A stretch of DNA of 32,419 nt. Origin: JAGVPT01 sp035500675 (GTDB lineage: Bacteria; Bacteroidota; Ignavibacteria; UBA10030; UBA8401). The translations under genes and the position numbers were made by a program. The notes under the pieces are model-generated. The model saw nothing but the letters and a program-made list of their open reading frames with translations. It was not told where the DNA came from and made no database searches. Location: contig DATJXA010000056.1 in assembly GCA_035500675.1 (NCBI GenBank), positions 1 to 32,419 of the forward strand. The letters run 5' to 3'. Shown here in pieces: positions 23,750 through 30,784 of the stretch (position 1 is the first letter of the stretch; every line of letters starts with the position of its first letter).

Positions 23750-24223
23750 TCAAGGTTGCCAAAGCTCAATTTTGTTGCCCTCAATGTCCATGATGTGAAC
23801 AAATTTACCGTAACTGTAGGTCTCGATTGTGTCTACAACTATGACGCTATCTTTTTTCAGGTCTTCAACAAGTGATTCTAGGTTTTCTACTCGATAATTG
23901 ATCATGAAATCTTTTGTAGAAGGATCGAAATATTTTGTGGTCTGGGCAAAGGGTGTCCATTGCGTAAGGCCTTTTTTTGACGTATCAGAGGCTTCTCGCC
24001 ATTCAAACATCGTCCCATACTGGTCAGTTTTCATTCCTAAATGTTCTTTGTACCAATCTTTCAGTTTCTTGGGGTCTTTGCACTTAAAGAAGATTCCACC
24101 AATGCCTGTGACTTTTTTCGATGGTGGCTGGCTGTTGGATTTGCCTGTAATGATCGTATTGAATGCAAAGCCGCAGCCGAATGAAATTGCCAAGGCCAAA
24201 ATTACAAATGGCTTCTTTTTCAT
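23750..24223 (-). CDS. Exported VOC (glyoxalase-fold) family protein
   Basis: 157 residues. The N-terminus (MKKKPFVILALAISFGCGFAF) is a signal peptide or anchor, then a linker, then a whole VOC domain: KKVTGIGGIFFKCKDPKKLK begins it, with WYKEHLGMKT next; FMINYRVENLESLVEDLKK and GKFVHIMDIEGNKIELWQP close it. These segments match the neighbouring VOC protein at 23154-23540 almost position by position, so the two are paralogues of which this one is sent out of the cytosol. Extracytoplasmic VOC proteins are uncommon. The start has no clear Shine-Dalgarno. Confidence 0.88.
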   Translation of the reverse strand: MKKKPFVILALAISFGCGFAFNTIITGKSNSQPPSKKVTGIGGIFFKCKDPKKLKDWYKEHLGMKTDQYGTMFEWREASDTSKKGLTQWTPFAQTTKYFDPSTKDFMINYRVENLESLVEDLKKDSVIVVDTIETYSYGKFVHIMDIEGNKIELWQP

Positions 24224-24302
24224 GTTTTTGACGAATAATGTTTGTCGTTGATGTTGTTTAGTTTTTAGATCATTTGCGGTTTACGAAATAAGCTTTTATA
24301 TG

Positions 24303-24452
24303 TTATAACCGAATGGAGTAAGATACGCCGGCGAAGCGCCGGAGCGACGATGCCAGTCCGCCAAGGTAGGCTATGTTCATCCGATTGTTGCCTGATGCGT
24401 GCGCATTAAGCCGTCGACAGCTATTTCCGTCAGTTTGAGCGACAGGTTAGGG
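24303..24452 (-). repeat. attC site, mildly diverged
   Basis: ttataac and ccgaatggagtaag at the left, gccggcgaagcgccgg internal hairpin, tgccagtccgcc, cgtcgacagctatttccgtc, agtttgagcgacagg and gttaggg at the right. The internal hairpin has the same position as in other sites but different base pairs (CCGGCG with CGCCGG). The stop codon TAA of the nucleoside-hydrolase gene is inside its core box. Confidence 0.92.
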
Positions 24453-25589
24453 CGCTGACATTAGGCCTACGAACATCTTGGTAAATTTTGGTAGATCAAC
24501 ATCGATCTGTGCATGTACGAGTTGCACATCCGTTGTCGGTTTAAGCTTCTCGATCCAAGTGAGGGTGTGACCGTAATTGGGGCCGCGACTGAGATCTACA
24601 TCCATATACACGTCTGAGACCTTTGTGATGATACTTGGATCAAGCCAGGCGCAAGCGGCGAGTTCGTCCCATAAGTAGTAGCGCTCATTTGCATACTTAG
24701 CGATATACTTTGCCGCAGCACTAGGGGATTGTGAGATCTCGTCGAACATCTTTTGAGTAAACATCGTTTTGATCGAGATGTCAACGGTTGTCACATCAAT
24801 TCTTGGCCAGTGTGCCCGAAGAACAATGTGGGTTGCTTCCGGATCGAACCAGAAATTGAACTCGTGGCGCGGATTCATCGCAAACTCCGGATCGTCTGTT
24901 TGTGGGTTCAGGCTGCCACCCATGATGACGATCCCTCTTGTCAGTTCCGCGAACATAGGGTCAATCGCAATTGCTAGAGCGATATTCGTAAGCGGCCCGG
25001 CGGCATAAATTGTAACTTGTTTTGGATGCGCATGAACTTGGCGAATTAGAAAATGTGGTGCATCTTCAGCCATTGGTTGGGTTCGTGGTGATCCTTCACG
25101 AAGTGGCGGAATCTCCCAGGGCCCGTGTACTGCGTTCGCTGCGATCACTCCTCCGACCGGCAGCGCGAGGTCCGTCGTTTGCTCACCCCACGCCCCCAAC
25201 CATGCCGGTTTGCCGAACTGCTGCATGGCGAGGCGGGTCTCCTCTTGCGTACGTACCAAGGGAAACACAGCGCCGGGAACAACCGGCACATCGCTGCGAC
25301 CAATGAGCTCAAGCATGCGCAACGTGTGCTGCACTTCTTCATCTCGCCATGCGTCTCCCGTTACAATAGTGATTCCGAGCACCTCTACATCATGCGACTG
25401 CAATAGGACCATCATAGACATTTGGTTGCTATCTCCAGGCCCGGAACCATCCTGGTCGATAAGCACTAGGCGTCGCTGAGCTTTAACGGACATTGGAATC
25501 AAAACGGACAGCACCAGCAGTGAAATCAGTAAAAACTGCCTAATATGCAAAGTCATTTCACCGAAGTTTCTCATTGTTCCTTTTAACAT
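24447..25589 (-). CDS. Exported nucleoside-hydrolase-like protein (variant Asp motif)
   Basis: 380 residues with a signal peptide (LLISLLVLSVLIPMSVKAQ) and an inosine-uridine nucleoside hydrolase fold. The canonical metal motif D-x-D-x-x-x-D-D near the start of the mature protein is RLVLIDQDGSGPGDSNQMSM here, keeping the two leading Asp but with a longer loop. VEVLGITIVTGDAWRDEE, PVVPGAVFPL, VTIYAAGPLTNIALAI and IVIMGGSLNP are all family segments, and EFNFWFDPEATHIVL corresponds to the N-x-x-x-D-P-E-A active-site block. It would cut N-glycosidic bonds of nucleosides or a related ribosyl compound in the periplasm. Its TAA stop falls in the attC core (CCCTAAC). GGGAG precedes the ATG. Confidence 0.87.
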   Translation of the reverse strand: MLKGTMRNFGEMTLHIRQFLLISLLVLSVLIPMSVKAQRRLVLIDQDGSGPGDSNQMSMMVLLQSHDVEVLGITIVTGDAWRDEEVQHTLRMLELIGRSDVPVVPGAVFPLVRTQEETRLAMQQFGKPAWLGAWGEQTTDLALPVGGVIAANAVHGPWEIPPLREGSPRTQPMAEDAPHFLIRQVHAHPKQVTIYAAGPLTNIALAIAIDPMFAELTRGIVIMGGSLNPQTDDPEFAMNPRHEFNFWFDPEATHIVLRAHWPRIDVTTVDISIKTMFTQKMFDEISQSPSAAAKYIAKYANERYYLWDELAACAWLDPSIITKVSDVYMDVDLSRGPNYGHTLTWIEKLKPTTDVQLVHAQIDVDLPKFTKMFVGLMSAP

Positions 25590-25622
25590 ACCGTCTCCCT
25601 TTGTATAGTAATATTTTTAAGT

Positions 25623-25773
25623 TCCGTAGTGGAGCGGAGCTAAACTGCGGTGGCGAAACGCCGCAGCGCTCTGCCAGTCCGCGCGAGACAATTCTGTCCA
25701 ACAAGTAACTGGTTGTTTTGCGAGTGTTGAATTGTCGAGGGCTATTTCCGTCAGCTTGAGCGACTGGTTAGGG
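25623..25773 (-). repeat. attC site, one core box altered
   Basis: Near-consensus throughout: ggagctaaactgcgg, then ggcgaaacgccgcagcg, ccagtccgcgcgagacaatt, tgtccaacaagtaactgg, gggctatttccgtcag, cttgagcgactggttaggg. The left outer box reads about ccgtagt in place of gcctaac, so this site may be impaired on that side. Confidence 0.93.
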
Positions 25774-25779
25774 TGCAAC

Positions 25780-26700
25780 TTACCTCAAAAGGATGAGTTT
25801 TAGCGTTTCACTAAGTGAACTTGTTTCCAAACGGTAAAAATAGACCCCAGACGGAAGACTGTTCCCGACGAACTTATACTGATGGATACCTGACTCCTGC
25901 CACTCATCGACAATGACATCAACTTGCCTTCCTAAATCATCAAAGATTTTGAGGAGAACATGATCTCGGCGCGAAAGAGAGTATTCAATAATGGTTGACG
26001 GATTAAATGGATTCGGATAATTCTGGCGCAAAACAAATATGTTTGGCTCGGTCTCATTACCCCGGACAGAAAGAAAAGTTCCATATTCTTTGCCATTGAT
26101 TTTAGCATAGACTAAACGATCGCTGAGTCCGACCGACGCACCCATTGGATCATCATATACCTCATCGACTATCGATGTAATGCCGATTCCTTGAGTTAAA
26201 GTATACCGAATATCTCGAAGCCCATCTAATCCGGCGAGTGTGGTATAATTGCGACATGGCAACTCCAAACTGAAACAGCTCACTGAATCTATTGACGTCA
26301 TAATGGTTGTTCCAATTGAACGAACCCTACATCCTGCAAAAACGGAAACAGGTTGGGCAAGGAGGCTGTCAATTTCAAATTCGCTTCCTCCGTGTGAAGT
26401 ATCAAATGCAAATACTTGACAAGTAATGGAATCAATTCGTTGGTATTTTGGGTGAATCTCTCTGTTATCGGAACAATAAATACAGCGATAAGTCTTCCCG
26501 TTTTCAAAAGTTGTATCTCCCTTAACCGTCACAGTGTAATAGTGGTAAGGATAAAGACTATTTGGCGGCATTTCAGAAGACTGGTATTGCCAGACATTGC
26601 CGATCTGTAATGGATAGTAATTTAAGATTGAGTCTTCTTGCGCTTGGGTTATTGATATCATAGTTCCGCAAACTCCTAAAAGAAGAAATATATTTTTCAT
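25780..26700 (-). CDS. T9SS-exported protein of unknown function, cassette-borne
   Basis: 306 residues. A signal peptide (MKNIFLLLGVCGTMISITQAQ) leads into a domain of about 200 residues starting YYPLQIGNVWQYQSSE, which resembles the N-terminal part of many Bacteroidota exported proteins of unknown role (NVWxY start, then a GDTTFENGKTYRCIYCSD strand pair). The last 85 residues are a T9SS type A sorting domain: FVLRQNYPNPFNPSTIIEYS, LKIFDDLGRQVDVIVDEW, SGVYFYRLETSSLSETLKL. It should pass the outer membrane through T9SS. Finding T9SS cargo as a mobile cassette is unusual. Stop codon 7 bp from the left attC, start 43 bp from the right one. Confidence 0.85.
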   Translation of the reverse strand: MKNIFLLLGVCGTMISITQAQEDSILNYYPLQIGNVWQYQSSEMPPNSLYPYHYYTVTVKGDTTFENGKTYRCIYCSDNREIHPKYQRIDSITCQVFAFDTSHGGSEFEIDSLLAQPVSVFAGCRVRSIGTTIMTSIDSVSCFSLELPCRNYTTLAGLDGLRDIRYTLTQGIGITSIVDEVYDDPMGASVGLSDRLVYAKINGKEYGTFLSVRGNETEPNIFVLRQNYPNPFNPSTIIEYSLSRRDHVLLKIFDDLGRQVDVIVDEWQESGIHQYKFVGNSLPSGVYFYRLETSSLSETLKLILLR

Positions 26701-26742
26701 GGTAGTCTTTTTTCCCCATATTCTAGTGCGACTGGTGTCGCA

Positions 26743-26893
26743 CCCTAACGGGCCGGAGCTAAGCTGCGGCGGCGAAGCGCCGCAGCGACGGTGTCAGTCC
26801 GCGCGAGACAATTCCCGTCCGATAGTGACTGGTTGTTTTGCGCGTGTTGAATCATCGACGGCTATTTCCGTCAGTTTGAGCGACTGGTTAGGC
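26743..26893 (-). repeat. attC site
   Basis: Intact in all parts: ccctaac outer box, ggagctaagctgcggcgg, hairpin ctgcggcg/cgccgcag, ccagtccgcgcgagacaatt, gtccgatagtgactgg, gacggctatttccgtcag, tttgagcgactg and gttaggc. On the minus strand it reads R''-L''-...-L'-R' in the canonical direction. Confidence 0.96.
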
Positions 26894-26922
26894 CACATGA
26901 TTTCGTGTTTGAATCAGGAGGA

Positions 26923-27327
26923 TTACTTCTGTGCCGGCATGTCACTCATGTGGAAGATCCCCCACCCATGGCCGTCCAGATCGACAAAACTGTGCGAATA
27001 CATGAAGCCTAAATCCTCCGGCTTGTCGTAAGTCGAACCGCCTGCGGCAAGAGCTTTGGCGACGAGACTATCTACCTCATTACGACTCTCACAACTGAGG
27101 TTGAGCAAAACTTCGACGGCCTGGTTCGTATCGCAGACGGCTTTGGGTGTGAAGTCACGAAACCTCGCATGCGTAGCCAACATGACAAAAATCGTGTCGG
27201 TGACGACGAAGCACGCGCCACTGTCATCGCTCATCTGCGGGTTGAGTGAAAAACCGAGTGCCTTGAAAAAGGCAATTGACTTTGGAAGGTCGGCGACGGG
27301 GAGGTTGATGAATACTTGTTTGCTCAT
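26923..27327 (-). CDS. VOC (glyoxalase-fold) family protein
   Basis: 134 residues. VFINLPVADLPKSIAFFKALGF opens module one; ACFVVTDTIFVMLATHARF follows; LNLSCESRNEVDSLVAKALAAGG opens module two and SHSFVDLDGHGWGIFHM closes it. This is the YetH/PhnB-like pattern of small glyoxalase-fold proteins, different in sequence from the VOC pair at 23-24 kb. Possible roles include a small-molecule lyase or drug-binding protein. AAAGGGC precedes the ATG. A single-gene cassette with attC on both sides. Confidence 0.9.
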   Translation of the reverse strand: MSKQVFINLPVADLPKSIAFFKALGFSLNPQMSDDSGACFVVTDTIFVMLATHARFRDFTPKAVCDTNQAVEVLLNLSCESRNEVDSLVAKALAAGGSTYDKPEDLGFMYSHSFVDLDGHGWGIFHMSDMPAQK

Positions 27328-27367
27328 GGTTCTGCCCTTTGTTTAAGGTTGTGTTGATATCCGCTCC

Positions 27368-27520
27368 CGCCTAACGGACCGGAGCTAAGCTGCGGCGGCG
27401 AAGCGCCGCAGCGACGGTGCCCGTCCGCGCGAGACAAGTCCTGTCCAACAAGTGACTGGTTGTTTCGCCCGCATTGAAATGTCGACGACTATTCCCATCA
27501 GCTTCAGCGACTGGTTAGCC
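27368..27520 (-). repeat. attC site
   Basis: Outer boxes gcctaac and gttagcc, hairpin ctgcggcg/cgccgcag, and the standard middle. The 3' part differs a little (gacgactattcccatcagc then ttcagcgactgg), which breaks the smaller gacgg/ccgtc hairpin kept in most other copies. Confidence 0.95.
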
Positions 27521-27559
27521 CGCAAACTCCTGTATGCAATTAGATTCATAAGCTAAGAA

Positions 27560-28255
27560 TTAGTATGCCAAACCAAGCTGTAAAAATAAAGCATTATTAG
27601 GATTAGAAATATTGAACGTTCTTTTATATCTGAGATCGACCGTCAAGAATTCATAAGAAAGGCTCGCTCCGATAACGAACGAAGTGGGGACACATGTGTT
27701 TCTTCCGCCAGGATAAGAATAGGGTGTGTTTTCAGGATCAGGATTATATTCCCCAGGATATTTCAACGTATCAACTAGAGTGCGAGATGTTTCTCTGACC
27801 TCCATGTTCTCATCTCCCAACCCAATTGCAGGGCCAGCATATATTGCCATAGCGATGTCATTATTGAAAATTGGCCAACAGAACTCCAACGGTAAATAGA
27901 TCTCGACAAATTGATTACTAAGTTTCTCATCGAACACACCATCGTATTGAATAGGAGGATAAGGTGTATAATCATTATAGAAAATTGATTGATTATTTCT
28001 GTAATAAAGCAACTTTACGTAATTGAGCTCTATTCCCAAGATAACTAGACCCTCCGAGTCCCTATGTAGCGCTATTCCTGTAAACAGGCCAAATATTGAT
28101 CCGGGTTCTTTCGTGAAACTCCCACTATGAAATGAGAAGTAATCCGCAAATTCAAACCCTGCTTTAATTCCTGTTTTCACTGATACCTGATCCTGAGCAA
28201 TTATTACAACTGGAAATACTACGAGAGCTAGAATCAATGCAAAAGGTTTACCCAC
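27560..28255 (-). CDS. Outer-membrane beta-barrel protein
   Basis: 231 residues from a GTG start with GAAAGG upstream. Signal peptide MGKPFALILALVVFPVVIIAQ. The mature part has the alternating pattern of a small OMP_b-brl/PorT-like barrel: VKTGIKAGFEFADYFSFHS, ILGIELNYVKLLYYRN, QFVEIYLPLEFCWP, MAIYAGPAIGLG, FVIGASLSYEFLTVDLRYKR and a final strand NALFLQLGLAY ending in an aromatic, as barrel proteins do. Likely an 8- or 10-stranded outer-membrane protein; its ligand is unknown. Cassette-borne. Confidence 0.82.
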   Translation of the reverse strand: MGKPFALILALVVFPVVIIAQDQVSVKTGIKAGFEFADYFSFHSGSFTKEPGSIFGLFTGIALHRDSEGLVILGIELNYVKLLYYRNNQSIFYNDYTPYPPIQYDGVFDEKLSNQFVEIYLPLEFCWPIFNNDIAMAIYAGPAIGLGDENMEVRETSRTLVDTLKYPGEYNPDPENTPYSYPGGRNTCVPTSFVIGASLSYEFLTVDLRYKRTFNISNPNNALFLQLGLAY

Positions 28256-28276
28256 TGACTGCCTTTCAAGTTTGCG

Positions 28277-28428
28277 GACTAACGGACCGGAGCTAAGCTG
28301 CGGCGGCGAAGCGCCGCAGCGACAGAGCCAGTCCGCGCGAGATAATTCTTGTCCAACAAGTAACTGGTTGATTCGCGCGCATTGAATTGTCGACGGCTGT
28401 TTCCGTCAGCTTGAGCGACTGGTTAGGG
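28277..28428 (-). repeat. attC site
   Basis: gactaac outer box, full hairpin ctgcggcg/cgccgcag, ccagtccgcgcgagataatt, gtccaacaagtaactgg, cgacggctgtttccgtcagc, ttgagcgactgg and gttaggg. Complete. Confidence 0.96.
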
Positions 28429-28441
28429 CGCAAGGATGTGA

Positions 28442-29476
28442 TCATTTTGAAAAATACAATTCCTCAATCTCGGCCGCCGTAAGAGCTCGGTCATAAATTC
28501 GAATATCATCAATATCGCCGTCGTAAAAAGCGTGAAATGATTGTGGATCATGAGCAGCGTGGGATGCGCCGATTGTAAGATGTTGTCCAGTTCTGCTGGT
28601 CGTTGTGCCCAGATTCCCAACATGTTGATAGACCGAGGTATTGGACGATTGCCCATCAACGTAGAGTTTGACCCTTTCCATTTCAGGGAGAGATCCGTCA
28701 AAGACGAGCACGAAGTGAAACCATTGGTTTGTTGACATAGGACTTACTAATGCCAGATAATCGCGTTGAGCCGGATCTGAAAAGACAGCAGCATAGACAA
28801 AGCCATCTCTATGTGTAACATTCCATTGATAAGGACCCACACTTCCACCTGCATTTTTACCTATGATGAATCCTCCGCCATATTCCACAGTTCCACAGGT
28901 TCTTGTTTTTGCCCAACCGGCGATGCTAAATTGTGCGATGGGCGCACAAAAGACGTCATCGAGGATATCGCCACAGTCGATAATACTGCTGTGCCCGTTA
29001 AATCTATATGCTCCGCCTTCGTGGCTTAAGCGACCTGAAGTTGGAGTGGCGTGAATGAGGATCGGATCATATCCGTTACCAGTATCATCATATACGTCAT
29101 CGTTGAAGGTATAATGAGCTATTAATCCGGTCGTCGGTGTCTTTAGCCATTCGAGCAACACTTCAGTTCGGTCATCAGTCAGGCGTGCTAGATAGATAGC
29201 CTGATTCAAAGGAAGGGGGTCCTTGTTCGCGATGGAAGCATGATGAGGATATTTTAATGTCAATTGAGCATCTCGAAACTGAATCCATATGCGCTGGGAT
29301 GTCCTAAGATTCTTTAAGAATATCGTATCCGAACGCCTTGCCAGAAGTAGTTTTTGGTAAGTATCATTTAACTTTTTGTCACTCCTTTCAAACAATGCCA
29401 GACCATTCTCGTTGGACTGCGAAAATGAGACTGCAACCATGAGAATGAGGCCGAGTATTTGGAATAGTGTTCTCAT
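28442..29476 (-). CDS. Secreted protein: LprI-like N-terminus fused to a LamG/concanavalin-like domain
   Basis: 344 residues. After a signal peptide (ILGLILMVAVSFSQ) residues about 25-85 resemble the LprI/DUF1311 domain (KLNDTYQKLLLARRSDTIFL, then LRTSQRIWIQFRDAQL), found in lysozyme-inhibitor-like proteins. About 110-340 is a LamG/concanavalin A-like jelly roll: GLIAHYTFNDDVYDDTGNGY, AYRFNGHSSIIDCG, FSIAGWAKTRTCG, WFHFVLVFDG, KLYVDGQSSNTSVY, IDDIRIYDRALTAAEIEEL. The second domain usually binds sugars or proteins. Together they suggest an extracytoplasmic defence or adhesion factor, but no function is known. AGAGGC precedes the ATG. Cassette-borne. Confidence 0.83.
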   Translation of the reverse strand: MRTLFQILGLILMVAVSFSQSNENGLALFERSDKKLNDTYQKLLLARRSDTIFLKNLRTSQRIWIQFRDAQLTLKYPHHASIANKDPLPLNQAIYLARLTDDRTEVLLEWLKTPTTGLIAHYTFNDDVYDDTGNGYDPILIHATPTSGRLSHEGGAYRFNGHSSIIDCGDILDDVFCAPIAQFSIAGWAKTRTCGTVEYGGGFIIGKNAGGSVGPYQWNVTHRDGFVYAAVFSDPAQRDYLALVSPMSTNQWFHFVLVFDGSLPEMERVKLYVDGQSSNTSVYQHVGNLGTTTSRTGQHLTIGASHAAHDPQSFHAFYDGDIDDIRIYDRALTAAEIEELYFSK

Positions 29477-29517
29477 AAGCTTTTTGCCTCTTGTGTTAGG
29501 TGATCCATTTTCTTGCG

Positions 29518-29669
29518 CCCTAACGGATGGGAGCTAAGCTGCGGCGGCGAAGCGCCGCAGCGATGGTGCCAGTCCGCGCGAGATAATTCCTGTCCAACAA
29601 GCAACTGGTTGTTTCGCGCGTGTTAAATCATCAACGGCTGGTTCCGTCAGCTTGAGCGACTGGTTAGCC
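29518..29669 (-). repeat. attC site
   Basis: ccctaac outer box, ggagctaagctgcgg, hairpin intact, ccagtccgcgcgagataatt, gtccaacaagcaactgg, caacggctggttccgtcagc, ttgagcgactgg and gttagcc. Complete. Confidence 0.96.
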
Positions 29670-29721
29670 GGCACGCAAAATAATTTTGGAAGGCCCCTTG
29701 GAGTAAGATAGGTGAGTAGAG

Positions 29722-29940
29722 CTAAGAGGCGATCGCAAGTGATTTAATTGGAAGCGATGCAGACTCAAGCCGTCGCAGGTCTACAATTTTGCTTGCACGG
29801 TCAATATCAATTCCAACAATAGCACCTTTGTCATCAAAATCTATGACAACCCCATTTGCGACTTCTTTGGATTCCACACTCGTCTTTTCCGACAGATCTA
29901 TATAGAGTGAGTCGGTTTCTGGATAATAGTTGAATTTCAT
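29722..29940 (-). CDS. DUF2283 protein, putative antitoxin partner
   Basis: 72 residues. MKFNYYPETDSLYIDLSE then EVANGVVIDFDDKGAIVGIDI is the DUF2283 pattern, a small fold of about 50 residues, with a helical tail here. Its ATG overlaps the stop of the upstream DUF4258-like gene by four bases, with AAGGAGG at a good distance. Pairs of DUF4258 and DUF2283 are common and are thought to be toxin-antitoxin-like modules, the DUF2283 part acting as the antidote; this has not been shown here. Confidence 0.88.
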   Translation of the reverse strand: MKFNYYPETDSLYIDLSEKTSVESKEVANGVVIDFDDKGAIVGIDIDRASKIVDLRRLESASLPIKSLAIAS

Positions 29941-30176
29941 TTTCGTTCCTCCTTAAAATCCCTGTCAGGAAAAGCATTGTGGACAGTTTCTCCATCAGCT
30001 AAAGTAACGACTCTCAGATACTTTTGCAACTCGTCAATATAGGCCCAATAGCGAATTCGTCCTTCTGGTTGAATTTCCCTCTTAACTGGCTTTTGGAGAA
30101 CTTGTTCGATCCATTCAGTCCTTAAATAAGGTCGTTTTACGACCACTTGTTCTCTGAAATAGCGAGTTGTTTTCAT
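29937..30176 (-). CDS. DUF4258-like protein, putative RelE-fold toxin partner
   Basis: 79 residues, rich in Arg, Lys and aromatic residues: TRYFREQVVVKRPYLRTEWIEQ, then VLQKPVKREIQPEGRIRYWAYID, then KYLRVVTLADGETVHNAFPDRDF. This is the layout of DUF4258 and related RelE-fold proteins. The gene comes first and overlaps the DUF2283 gene, the usual order. If toxic, the likely mode would be RNA cleavage or ribosome targeting. The GTG at 30179 or the ATG at 30176 could be the start. The pair fills one cassette. Confidence 0.78.
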   Translation of the reverse strand: MKTTRYFREQVVVKRPYLRTEWIEQVLQKPVKREIQPEGRIRYWAYIDELQKYLRVVTLADGETVHNAFPDRDFKEERK

Positions 30177-30238
30177 CACTTAAATATACGAAAAAGGGGG
30201 CATTAAAAAAGGCGTTGAGGTGAGATGTTGACCGTGCC

Positions 30239-30390
30239 GGCTAACGGATGGCGGCTAAGCTGCGGCGACGTGCAACGTCGCCGTGGTAGCTCGTCCGCGC
30301 GAGGCAGGCTACGTCCAACCGATTGCTGTTTGCTTCGCGCGGCTCATTCGCCAACGGCTGTTTCCGTCAGCTTGAGCCGCTTGGTTAGGC
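30239..30390 (-). repeat. attC site, variant subtype
   Basis: Outer boxes ggctaac and gttaggc are kept. The internal hairpin is rebuilt with other bases: cggcgacgt and acgtcgccg, 9 bp with a 3-base loop. The middle differs (tagctcgtccgcgcgaggc, then ctacgtccaaccgattgctg, then cttcgcgcggctcattcg), while gctgtttccgtcagcttgag is kept. A subtype that probably arrived from another array. Confidence 0.93.
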
Positions 30391-30629
30391 ACGCCGCTTG
30401 CCAGTTTCTTTGTAACAATTCGCTTGGAGCGAAAGACCGTGACAGCAAGTAGGAGAGAATGGACTTTCGCCCTTATGACATTTCCTTGATTCGTCTTTTT
30501 ATTCAATTTTGGCGCGCCGAAAACTATTGTTCGGGTTGTTTGCAAGCTCGCGCCAAAATTGGAACATGCACCTCAATTTACCTTTTCTCAAAAATTTTTT
30601 GTGTACACGCACTTTGACTATCTGTTTCA
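30391..30629 (-). other. Cassette body without a convincing gene
   Basis: About 240 bases between the variant attC and a truncated attC. The best minus-strand frame begins with an ATG after ttgaggtgc and encodes about 22 residues (MFQFWRELANNPNNSFRRAK...), which is too short to trust. A longer TTG frame runs on into the attC. A 13-bp inverted repeat lies inside. It may be non-coding or carry a small RNA. Confidence 0.5.
30504..30561. repeat. 13-bp inverted repeat in the gene-less cassette
   Basis: caattttggcgcg (30504-30516) and cgcgccaaaattg (30549-30561) are perfectly complementary, with a 32-base gap. It could fold as RNA or be a protein-binding site; it lacks a T-run for termination. Confidence 0.7.
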
Positions 30630-30759
30630 TTGTGGCGGCGAAGCGCCGCAGCGACGGTGCCAGTCCGCGCGAGATAAGTCCCGTCCGATAGTGACCGGTT
30701 ATTACGCGCGTGTTGAATCATCGACGGCTGTTTCCGTCAGCTTGAGCGACTGGTTAGGT
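30630..30759 (-). repeat. attC site truncated on its left (3') side
   Basis: From ggcggcgaagcgccgcagcg rightward the consensus is complete, including ccagtccgcgcgagataag, gacggctgtttccgtcagc and gttaggt. The left outer box and L box (taacggaccggagctaagct) are gone, replaced by unrelated sequence (actatctgtttcattg). On the minus strand this is the R'/L' end, where the crossover occurs, so the site should not work. Confidence 0.92.
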
Positions 30760-30784
30760 TGCCACGACAAATTGACGTTTTGAA

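Noticed and set aside
29490..29505. Extra gttaggt core-like box upstream of the LamG gene
   Set aside because: No inner boxes or partner RYYYAAC at a proper distance other than the true site 20 bases away; likely chance.
30309..30545. 78-codon minus frame in the gene-less cassette
   Set aside because: Starts with TTG and runs into the conserved attC sequence; more than a third of it is attC translation.
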